DNA from: Deltaproteobacteria bacterium
GTDB taxonomy: Bacteria; Desulfobacterota; Dissulfuribacteria; Dissulfuribacterales; QOAL01
Reading direction: 5' to 3'
Assembly (NCBI GenBank): GCA_027068235.1
Contig: JAMOUE010000105.1
Span: forward strand, 1-13,057
Length of the DNA: 13,057 bases
Shown: one piece after another, positions 6,036-12,130 of the stretch
Position numbering within the stretch: the first letter of the stretch is position 1
How the letters are laid out: each line of letters opens with the position of its first letter
The notes under the pieces: model-generated
Told to the model about the DNA's origin: nothing
The model's input: the letters and a program-made list of their open reading frames with translations, nothing else
Databases searched by the model: none
Made by a program: the position numbers and the translations under genes

Positions 6036-7991
6036 TTAAAGTTCCTTTACTGCCTTGACAATGGCCTCTGAATCTATTCCGTGCATTCTGTAAAGATCCG
6101 CAGGCTTTCCAGAGTTACCATAACGCCGTACTCCAAGGCATTTGAGACGCTGGCTTATGCCATGTTTTACCAAGACTCTGGCGGTTATGGCGCCAATACC
6201 AGTAGTAACAATGTGGTCTTCTACGGTGACAATCGGCCCCTGTTTGGCAGCTTCCACTATTGCCTCTTCATCTACAGGTTTTATGGATGCCATGTTCAGT
6301 ACAGAAACTTCCATTCCCATCTTATGTAGTTCTTCCCATGCCTTCATGACATGAGGGATGGTTGCCCCGTATGAAAGTATTGTGCAACTTCCTGGTTTTC
6401 CACGTCTGAGCCAGTCTGCCTTTCCAGGTACAAACTGGTAATCCTTTCCAAAGAAGGGGTTACCGTCAAGATCAAGGACCACAGGCAGTTTTGACCGTCC
6501 CATGCCTACAAAGCAGTTTCCCTTGGTTACGGCCACATGACGCACTATCCTGTCTGTCTGATTTGGGTCTGCTGGCATAAAGATGGAAAAACCAAAGAGA
6601 TTTTCCATAAGTCCAATGTAGTCGATACACTGGTGTGTAGGGCCGTCTTCACCAACGTCAAGACCGTTATGGGTTGAGACAACCTTCAAGTTTGTTCCGT
6701 TTTGGTCACTTAACCTGTGCTGATTGTAGGTTTCGCAAACAGCAAATACCCCAAAGGTGCTGAAAAAGCTTACAAAGCCGTCTCTTGTTGTGACAGCAGA
6801 GCAAACTGCAGCATGATGTTCCTGGATGCCAACCTCGAAAAAGGCCTCTGGAGAGACAGAGTGAAAGCCCTGCATCTTGACAGACCCTTCAAGATCACAA
6901 CTAAAGCCCAGTATTTTGGGAATCTGCCCTTTTTTGTTGTTGGCCTCGGCAAGGGACTTAAGGGCGTTGCCATAGGCGGAACGGCAGTCGGTTATGGTTT
7001 CTGCATCGTAAACAATGGGTTCTCCAGGCTCTATTGGGTTTTCAGGTACCTTTCTCAATGAGTGTGGAACGTCTGGAATGACGTGGTTCTCTCTCTTTTC
7101 CTTCCACTCATCAAGGAGGTCTGGCGAGAGCCCTATCTCCTTCAAGGCATCCTTTGCCATATCTTCTGGAAGGGGAGAGCCGTGATATTTCTCTTTGTTC
7201 TCCATGAAAGAGACACCCTTACCCATGACAGTCCTGCTGACAATCACAACAGGCCTTTCAGGATCGAGGTCTTGGTGCAGATAGGCGCGCCTAAGCCCTT
7301 TGTAGAGCTGCTGAAAATCGTTTCCATCTGCCACATAGACAACATTCCAGCCAGCTGCCTTGTATTCATCCCTTACCCTTACAGGCATCACCTCTTCAGT
7401 GCTGCCACCAATCTGTAAGTGATTCCTGTCAATTATGCAGATGAGGTCCTTTAGCCCATATTTTACGGCAAAGCGCCTGGCTTCAGCAATTTGTCCCTTT
7501 TGCTGTTCACCATCTCCCATGAGACAAAAGGTCTTCTTGCCTTCTCTGCCATTGAGTTTTGCAGAAAGGGCAAAGCCATCGGCAGCCGAAAGGCCCTGAC
7601 CCAAGTTGCCGGTATTCCATTCCACTCCAGGCACACACTGCTCGATGTGGCCACCAAAGATGGAGCCTGCCCTTCTGAACTCTGTAAGGAAGTCTTCCTC
7701 TGGGAAATAGCCGTACTCGCTTAGAACAGCATAGACGCCAGGTGAAATATGGCCAATACTTACCACAAAGCGTTCACGATCCTCCCAGTCTGGATCTGAC
7801 GGATCGTGTTTCATGATGCTGTATAACAGGAGTAAGGTGTGCAGGCTTGAAAGCGAACCTCCTGGATGACCGCTCTTTGCCAGCGTTGTGGAGAGTATGA
7901 TTCGCCCTGCACATCTTTGCCACATGGACGAAAGGGTTTCCAACTGATCTTGGGTAAGCTCCTCTGTGTTTTTAATATCTATGGTAAACAT
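6036..7991 (-). CDS. tkt: Transketolase (full-length, divergent)
   Basis: Thiamine-diphosphate (ThDP) enzyme that moves two-carbon ketol units between sugar phosphates in the non-oxidative pentose phosphate pathway. The 651-residue chain holds the ThDP-binding N-terminal domain (SGHPGGS near 40-46, GHISPGVY near 80, GDGEQQKGQ at 159-167 with Asn190 of IIDRNHLQI as the second metal ligand), the pyrimidine-binding domain (VGIQEHHA with catalytic Glu391), and HNGLDVGEDGPTHQ with His441, Asp449 and His453 matching substrate-binding residues of known transketolases. The C-terminal domain includes GATIPHV and VEDHIVTTGIG. Several motifs differ from textbook forms (GDGEQQKG for GDGELQEG, SIGH for SKGH), so it is a divergent branch. 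DXS was considered, but the GEDGPTH motif and overall order fit transketolase. ATG 7991 has AAGGA upstream. Lies 49 bases after ompH. Confidence 0.9.
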   Translation of the reverse strand: MFTIDIKNTEELTQDQLETLSSMWQRCAGRIILSTTLAKSGHPGGSLSSLHTLLLLYSIMKHDPSDPDWEDRERFVVSIGHISPGVYAVLSEYGYFPEEDFLTEFRRAGSIFGGHIEQCVPGVEWNTGNLGQGLSAADGFALSAKLNGREGKKTFCLMGDGEQQKGQIAEARRFAVKYGLKDLICIIDRNHLQIGGSTEEVMPVRVRDEYKAAGWNVVYVADGNDFQQLYKGLRRAYLHQDLDPERPVVIVSRTVMGKGVSFMENKEKYHGSPLPEDMAKDALKEIGLSPDLLDEWKEKRENHVIPDVPHSLRKVPENPIEPGEPIVYDAETITDCRSAYGNALKSLAEANNKKGQIPKILGFSCDLEGSVKMQGFHSVSPEAFFEVGIQEHHAAVCSAVTTRDGFVSFFSTFGVFAVCETYNQHRLSDQNGTNLKVVSTHNGLDVGEDGPTHQCIDYIGLMENLFGFSIFMPADPNQTDRIVRHVAVTKGNCFVGMGRSKLPVVLDLDGNPFFGKDYQFVPGKADWLRRGKPGSCTILSYGATIPHVMKAWEELHKMGMEVSVLNMASIKPVDEEAIVEAAKQGPIVTVEDHIVTTGIGAITARVLVKHGISQRLKCLGVRRYGNSGKPADLYRMHGIDSEAIVKAVKEL

Positions 7992-8040
7992 GTCTCTGTC
8001 CTTAGCCTTTATAGAGATGGCCTATCTAATTTCTTAGGCT

Positions 8041-8577
8041 TTAGCTTTGACTATCGAAGATCTTTATAACCTCTTGGGTTATGTCTGCTCCAGGCGCAAC
8101 ATAGTAGAGCCCAGGCATATTTTTTTCAAGGATGATAAGATATTGTTTCTCTTTGCCTATCTTGTTTACAACCTTTTCAAGTTTTTTAAGGATTGGCTCC
8201 ATCTTCTTGGCCTCAGCCTGACGCATTTCATACTGGGCGTCATGGCTTTTGTCCTTGAATTCCCGGAGCATCTTCTTGTATTGACGCTCTTTCTGTGCTC
8301 TGGCCTCTTCACTCATTAGAGGACCTTTTTTCTCAAGGTCCTGCTTGAAGGCCTGAAGCTCCTTTTGCTTGGCCTGAAGCTGTCTCTTGAGGGATTCAAA
8401 CTTTTTGCTTAGCTCCTTCATGGCCTTTTTGCCAGCCTTGCATGTTCTCACGACCTTTTGCATGTCGATTACTGCAATGGTTTTGGTCTGAGCAAAGGAG
8501 CTAGAGGTGAGAGAAACAAGAAAGAATATGGTAATTCCTACGACAAATCCAACAGATAAACCCATTTTTTTAATCAT
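8041..8577 (-). CDS. ompH: Skp/OmpH-type periplasmic chaperone
   Basis: Periplasmic holdase that escorts unfolded outer-membrane proteins. From the ATG at 8577 the product has 178 residues: a signal peptide with KK, a hydrophobic core from about residue 6 to 22, and likely cleavage after SSSFA near residue 29. IAVIDMQKVVRTCKAGKKA, typical of the family, follows. A long Lys/Glu/Gln-rich coiled coil spans about 55-140, forming the tentacles of the Skp fold, and a C-terminal strand region (YLIILEKNMPGLYYV) comes last. The frame stays open upstream to a GTG at 8613, but that extension runs through a terminator-like hairpin and would bury the signal peptide, so it is rejected. The nearest SD (GGAGG, 8591-8595) is 12-13 bases from this ATG, a long spacing. 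Follows pal; bamA and lpxD, usual partners elsewhere, are not here. Confidence 0.88.
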   Translation of the reverse strand: MIKKMGLSVGFVVGITIFFLVSLTSSSFAQTKTIAVIDMQKVVRTCKAGKKAMKELSKKFESLKRQLQAKQKELQAFKQDLEKKGPLMSEEARAQKERQYKKMLREFKDKSHDAQYEMRQAEAKKMEPILKKLEKVVNKIGKEKQYLIILEKNMPGLYYVAPGADITQEVIKIFDSQS

Positions 8578-8597
8578 AATTTCGTTTTTCCTCCATG

Positions 8598-8631
8598 AAA
8601 AAAATGGCCACACGTCGCTTGATGTGCGGCC
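8598..8631 (-). terminator. Intrinsic terminator or attenuator between pal and ompH
   Basis: On the minus strand GGCCGCAC (8631-8624) and GTGTGGCC (8613-8606) form an 8-bp stem with one G-U pair and a 10-base loop, followed by A and seven U residues (8604-8598). This is a textbook intrinsic terminator for pal. The ompH SD begins only a few bases later (8595-8591), leaving no room for a promoter in between, so ompH may depend on readthrough or on a start just upstream of the hairpin. Confidence 0.7.
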
Positions 8632-8642
8632 TATTTATTGTA

Positions 8643-8660
8643 AAACCTATTTCTAGGTTT
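8643..8660 (-). other. Second hairpin after pal
   Basis: AAACCTA (minus, 8660-8654), loop GAAA, TAGGTTT (8649-8643): a perfect 7-bp stem with a GNRA tetraloop, 12 bases after the pal stop and about a dozen bases before the terminator stem. It may act as an mRNA 3'-end stabiliser or a processing site between pal and ompH. TACAAT just after it resembles a -10 box, but no good -35 is seen. Confidence 0.5.
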
Positions 8661-8672
8661 CCTCTAGCTATT

Positions 8673-9239
8673 TTAGCGATATATCACAAAATCATCTCTT
8701 CTATTTTTGGCCCAGGCGGCCTCATTATGCCCTGGATCCAGAGGTTTTTCTTCTCCCAAACTAACTATTGTGATTCTACCAGGATCTACTCCCATATTCA
8801 CCAAATAATCTCTGGCTGCCTTTGCACGCTTTTCACCAAGGGCCAGGTTATATTCATTGGTGCCCCTTTCGTCACAATTGCCTTGTATCTCTACTCTGAT
8901 ATTGGGATGATCCAACATAACTTGGGCGTTGTGCTCCATGCGGCTTCTCATATCTGGCCTTATGGTATAGCGATCAAAGTCGAAATAGATGGGAAGAAAA
9001 GGAGCGCTTGTTCTGGCCTCGCTAATGCCCTTGCCCACAGGCTCGCGAATACCTTCGCTGTCAATAACACCTTCTTTTATGGAAGTATCTTTTTCAGTAG
9101 TGGTCTTTTTCTCTTGGGACTGATCAAGTTGAATCGAGGTTCCAACATCGCCGGTAGGCCCCTTCTTGGCACAACCACTACATATAACGAGAACGCTTAT
9201 CACAAGTAACGGTAGAAAAAAAAGATTTTTTGTCTTCAT
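8673..9239 (-). CDS. pal: Peptidoglycan-associated lipoprotein Pal
   Basis: Outer-membrane lipoprotein that binds peptidoglycan and, with Tol proteins, keeps the envelope together. The 188-residue product begins with a lipoprotein signal (KTKNLFFLPLLVISVL) ending in ICSGC, giving lipidated Cys23; Cys at the -3 position is slightly unusual. A charged, low-complexity linker spans about 25-80. The OmpA-like domain follows: IYFDFDRYTI near 84-93, then GNCDERGTNEYNLALGEKRA (Asp123 and neighbours contact diaminopimelate), and NRRDDF near the end with Arg181. ATG 9239 is preceded by GGAGG at six bases. TolB, the usual upstream neighbour, is absent; the gene upstream is an ArnT-like glycosyltransferase. 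A terminator-like hairpin follows the gene. Confidence 0.95.
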   Translation of the reverse strand: MKTKNLFFLPLLVISVLVICSGCAKKGPTGDVGTSIQLDQSQEKKTTTEKDTSIKEGVIDSEGIREPVGKGISEARTSAPFLPIYFDFDRYTIRPDMRSRMEHNAQVMLDHPNIRVEIQGNCDERGTNEYNLALGEKRAKAARDYLVNMGVDPGRITIVSLGEEKPLDPGHNEAAWAKNRRDDFVIYR

Positions 9240-9426
9240 TCTTTTCCTCCAAGGTTATGTTTTCTTGAAATAGAATTATTTAGGGCATCGCCACGTGCCC
9301 TTGAGTAAAAATATTGTTGTCATGATGCAGGCGCTTAAGATGCCTACTGTCAGCATATTAAGGAAGGCTCTATTCAGTCTTTTAAAAGCAGTTTAGCAAA
9401 GGTGAACCAAAATTCAACTTGAAAAA
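9240..9426. other. Intergenic stretch upstream of pal
   Basis: This 187-base gap between the ArnT-like gene and pal holds the strong pal SD (GGAGG, about 9246-9250). It also holds a 6-bp hairpin, AGGGCA (9282-9287) with TGCCCT (9296-9301). A 26-codon minus-strand reading frame (9276-9356) encodes a hydrophobic peptide but has no SD. I see no convincing -35/-10 pair and no strong terminator for the upstream gene, so the pal promoter is not located. Confidence 0.5.
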
Positions 9427-11118
9427 TCATTTGTTACCGTTCTTGTTCGTGCAGACACCCTTTATGGTCCACGCCTCTAGTCGTTTGTCTGCCCTTCTAT
9501 CCCACTTGGGAGAGATGCTTGATAGTAAGGGAGTCATATTACATTTTTCAAGATAAGGCAAAAGGTGTTTCATATCCTTTTTACGGCTTATTACCACTTT
9601 TACTCCCTTTTGCTTGAGGAAGGGAATAATATTTTCTTTTCTTTCAAGATTTACCAGAGGGTTTTTCCTATCAAGATAGAATGCCACTGATGCCATGTTT
9701 TTTGATAGGGCTATTGAATTTGTTGGTATGTTTTTGATTAGAGGGCGTAGCTCCTGAACAAATGGCTTTAATGGCCTGTCTTTTTCAAGGTAACACTCCC
9801 AATTGCAGAAAAGGCCTGTAAATATGGCAATGGCACTGAAGATTATGAGTGTAGAGCGTATGAGAAAGGAGTTGTTTGATGCCTCATTTTTTACCAACAA
9901 GGAAGCGCCTGCAAAAATAAAGGCGATTACGCTCCAAAGTGCTACGAAGTAGGGTAGGGGGGCTGGAGGTACATAGCCGCTTAACTTGGTGACTAAAGGC
10001 CAAAGAAATAAGTTCAATATCCCTAATGTGGAGATAGCAAGAAGAAAAGCCGCCTGGAGCATAAAGAAAAATCCACGAATCTTATTATCAAATGGCCTTG
10101 ATAGGAATGTTGCTATTCCTAGTGCCCCAAAGGGTAAGATAGGAAGGATATAATAACTTCTTCTTGAGCTTGATATGGTGAACAGCAAAAATATGGCTAC
10201 AAAACTCATAAGGAGCCATTTGTCATTTTTATCCATCTGGATGTAACCCTTGATTCTATCTACCAGGTAACCAGCCAAAAGGAATACCCACGGCAACATG
10301 AGAAAGGGTACATAATAGAAATAGACATATATTGGGTCTTTATGGTCAAAGGCCTTAAAAAACCTTATGATATTTTCTCTAAAGGCAAGGTATAGCCCCT
10401 GTTGTGCATAGTGTTGAGATGTGACTTCAGCATAGGCAAAGGGTAATATGTAGATTACAACGCCGCTGGCAAAGGCAATAAGGTTCTTTGCGTTTAAATG
10501 TCTATTCCACTCTTTGTAAATCAACAGATGGCATAATACCAAGATGAATGGGACTGCTATTGCAGTCAGACCCTTGAAGTGGGCGCCTATAGAACAGATG
10601 GTATAAAAGCCCAGATAGGTCAAAAAGGTGTTTGTGTGTCTAAATCTTATGTACCAACATATGGCTACTGCTGTGAAAAATAGATTTTCCATGTCAGCGG
10701 CTGCCGTTCTAGACCAGGACAGAAAACCAAATGAGGTAAGAAGTATGAATGAGGCCAGGATGGCACTTACTTTGTCCCACATCTTGCGGCCTATGTAGTA
10801 GGTTGCGGCCAATGTACCAAGGCCAGCTAGTGCGCTTGGTAATCTTGTGACAAATTCATTGAGTTTACCCAATAAAGGGACAAAAAAGGCGATTGCCCAG
10901 TAAGAAAAAAGCGGTTTGTCAAAGTATGGTTCGCCATTGATTCTGGGGTGAAAAAAATCGCCAAGCAAAAACATTTGTCTTACAACTTCTGCCCAGCGTC
11001 CTTCAGAGCCCCATAAAGACTTACAATTCAAGTTACAAAAAAGGAGTAACAGAGAAGAAATACCAAGTAAGACCTTTAGTAACAAAAGCAGATGTTTCCT
11101 GGAATATGAAAAGTTCAT
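9427..11118 (-). CDS. ArnT/PMT-type membrane glycosyltransferase
   Basis: Integral inner-membrane glycosyltransferase of the GT83/PMT_2 type, which moves a sugar from a polyprenyl-phosphate donor to lipid A, protein or another envelope acceptor on the periplasmic side. The 563-residue product has about a dozen hydrophobic segments. The first periplasmic loop, WGSEGRWAEVVRQMF near 36-50 then NGEPYFDKPLFSYW near 61-74, is the family hallmark. Ser38 stands where many relatives have Asp of a DE pair, with Glu39 kept. RTAAADMENLFF carries the second conserved acidic residue. The last 130 or so residues form a soluble periplasmic domain. I chose ATG 11118; a TTG two codons upstream is the alternative, and neither has a clear SD. 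Specificity (aminoarabinose or another sugar) cannot be decided, so no arnT symbol is given. Confidence 0.88.
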   Translation of the reverse strand: MNFSYSRKHLLLLLKVLLGISSLLLLFCNLNCKSLWGSEGRWAEVVRQMFLLGDFFHPRINGEPYFDKPLFSYWAIAFFVPLLGKLNEFVTRLPSALAGLGTLAATYYIGRKMWDKVSAILASFILLTSFGFLSWSRTAAADMENLFFTAVAICWYIRFRHTNTFLTYLGFYTICSIGAHFKGLTAIAVPFILVLCHLLIYKEWNRHLNAKNLIAFASGVVIYILPFAYAEVTSQHYAQQGLYLAFRENIIRFFKAFDHKDPIYVYFYYVPFLMLPWVFLLAGYLVDRIKGYIQMDKNDKWLLMSFVAIFLLFTISSSRRSYYILPILPFGALGIATFLSRPFDNKIRGFFFMLQAAFLLAISTLGILNLFLWPLVTKLSGYVPPAPLPYFVALWSVIAFIFAGASLLVKNEASNNSFLIRSTLIIFSAIAIFTGLFCNWECYLEKDRPLKPFVQELRPLIKNIPTNSIALSKNMASVAFYLDRKNPLVNLERKENIIPFLKQKGVKVVISRKKDMKHLLPYLEKCNMTPLLSSISPKWDRRADKRLEAWTIKGVCTNKNGNK

Positions 11119-11231
11119 ACACAAAGGAACTCACTTTTTGTAAGGCCTTTCAAGGCTTCCTTAAACTAAGCATAAGATTTATGTATTTTTGAGATTGTTT
11201 ATTACTGTCTGCAGGTATTTTATGTTACTTG
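11119..11231. other. Leader of the ArnT-like gene
   Basis: AT-rich stretch between the dispersed repeat and the ArnT-like start codon. It must hold the gene's promoter if the gene is transcribed on its own, but I see no convincing -35/-10 pair. A short inverted repeat (GCCTTTCAAGGC, around 11144-11155) is the only structure noticed. Confidence 0.4.
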
Positions 11232-11377
11232 GCTGTCATGGCAAGGCGGCACAACAGCCGTGGCGATCCCAAACTCCTTCGCCCTTTTAGAAGAGATTGC
11301 CACGGCCTTTTGCCTTGCAACAAGGATTTCTTCGCTACGCTGCGCTCGTAATGGCAGCACGCAATCTGTCATTTCTT
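11232..11377. repeat. Degenerate dispersed palindromic repeat
   Basis: The segment opens with GCTGTCATGGCAAGGCGGC and closes with GCACGCAATCTGTCATT. Both are close to the TGTCATTGCGAGG / GCAATCTGTCATT ends of a short dispersed repeat I recall as frequent in deltaproteobacterial genomes. Internally GCCGTGGCGATC (11257-11268) pairs with GATTGCCACGGC (11295-11306; one G-T), and GCAAGGC (11241-11247) pairs with GCCTTGC (11312-11318), giving a long stem around a 26-base loop. A second part (CTTCGCTACGCTGCGCTCGTAATGGCAG) looks like part of another unit in the opposite orientation. It contains no ORF. Confidence 0.65.
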
Positions 11378-11590
11378 TTACGCTCCAAGTATTAATCGTC
11401 GAAATATCAACACTATCTCTGTAGTTTTTTCCTTGCGAGCCTTACCCTTGAACAAAAATCCCAATGTTAGAGGTAGCCACTAGTTAGTACGAAGAGAAAA
11501 AGTTTATTTTTCTCTTACCAGAATCAGATATTTCAGTCTGCTTAATTATAAAATCACTTAATATTCAACGACCAGAATCTATATTAGTGA
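11378..11590. other. AT-rich gene-free stretch
   Basis: No reading frame on either strand looks like a gene. The stretch holds the 10-bp palindrome at 11492-11516 and the terminator at 11552-11592. Together with the repeat to its left it separates the sensor-kinase/lipoprotein pair from the ArnT-like gene. Confidence 0.6.
11492..11516. repeat. AT-rich perfect palindrome
   Basis: AAGAGAAAAA (11492-11501) and TTTTTCTCTT (11507-11516) are exact complements around a 5-base loop. It could be an operator or a weak second terminator; with little G+C it is not a standard intrinsic terminator. Confidence 0.55.
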
Positions 11591-11592
11591 TT
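11552..11592. terminator. Terminator after the lipoprotein gene, possibly bidirectional
   Basis: AATCACTTAATAT (11552-11564) pairs with ATATTAGTGATT (11581-11592), with one bulged base and a 16-base loop. On the minus strand it starts at the lipoprotein stop codon and is followed by TTTATAATT; on the plus strand it is followed by ATTTTTTT. The stem is AT-rich, so efficiency is uncertain. Confidence 0.6.
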
Positions 11593-12130
11593 ATTTTTTT
11601 AACCTGAGCCTTTCTGTCTCTTTCCTGATCTGTTCCAACTTTTTCAGCTCAAAGGAAACCTTCTGTTTTTCCTTTTTTAATTTTTCCTTTTCAGCAAGGC
11701 AGCGTTTCTTTTGCTTCTTGATAATCCTCAGCGTCTGTTTGCACTTTTTGTGTCTTTCTTTTTCCTTTGTGTAAACTTGCAGGATTTTTTGATTGTAAAA
11801 GTAGCGGGATTTGCAGCTTTGTTCTTCAAGTATACTTCTGTACTCGCTTTTGTCCCCATCAACAAATAGCAGGTAGAAGGCGGCCTGACACCTGTGGCCG
11901 TCTGCCTTGAGAGCATTTTTCAAAATGGTAATGGCGTCATCTATCTTGTTTTCTCCAAGAAGGAACTCTGCCTCCTTGATTGGAGAGATGGGGATGGGGG
12001 CGTTTGGCTCAAGATTGTTTAGGCAGCAGCAGCTTAAAAGTACACCGCTTAGAGCGGCAATAATATGAAAACGGCTGTACCTTTTTGCTCGGCTACTGCC
12101 AACTCTTGTGGTGGTGGACTTTCTATCCAA
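11591..12130 (-). CDS. Small coiled-coil lipoprotein, QseG-like by context
   Basis: A 179-residue predicted lipoprotein. A basic N-terminus (RAKRYSR) precedes a short hydrophobic stretch (FHIIAALSGVLLSCCC) with lipobox LLSC, giving lipidated Cys34. Residues about 50-75 (KEAEFLLGENKIDDAITIL) resemble a TPR-like helical pair. From about 120 to the end it is an extremely Lys/Glu-rich coiled coil. The TTG start at 12130 has a near-ideal GGAGGT six bases upstream and lies inside the sensor-kinase gene, overlapping it by 82 bases. In enterobacteria a small lipoprotein gene (qseG/yfhG) sits directly after the sensor kinase glrK/qseE and works with it; the arrangement here is analogous, but sequence similarity alone would not prove it. 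A role as periplasmic accessory to the kinase is inference. Confidence 0.75.
   Translation of the reverse strand: MDRKSTTTRVGSSRAKRYSRFHIIAALSGVLLSCCCLNNLEPNAPIPISPIKEAEFLLGENKIDDAITILKNALKADGHRCQAAFYLLFVDGDKSEYRSILEEQSCKSRYFYNQKILQVYTKEKERHKKCKQTLRIIKKQKKRCLAEKEKLKKEKQKVSFELKKLEQIRKETERLRLKK

Noticed and set aside
6000..8022. Exact 13-base direct repeat TATAGAGATGGCC at 6000-6012 and 8010-8022, flanking tkt
   Set aside because: In 13 kb about one chance 13-base match is expected; the copies lack terminal inverted repeats or any mobile gene between them, so I do not treat them as target duplications.
8578..8613. Upstream GTG start for ompH
   Set aside because: It would put 12 residues before the signal peptide and lies within the terminator stem; the ATG at 8577 gives a normal signal peptide.
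8595..9209. 204-codon plus-strand open frame opposite pal and ompH
   Set aside because: It is antisense to two clearly identified genes, spans their intergenic terminator, has no SD, and its translation shows no recognisable domain.
9320..9395. Short plus-strand frame beginning ATGATGCAG
   Set aside because: Only 24 codons, no SD, and antisense to another equally short frame; nothing supports expression.
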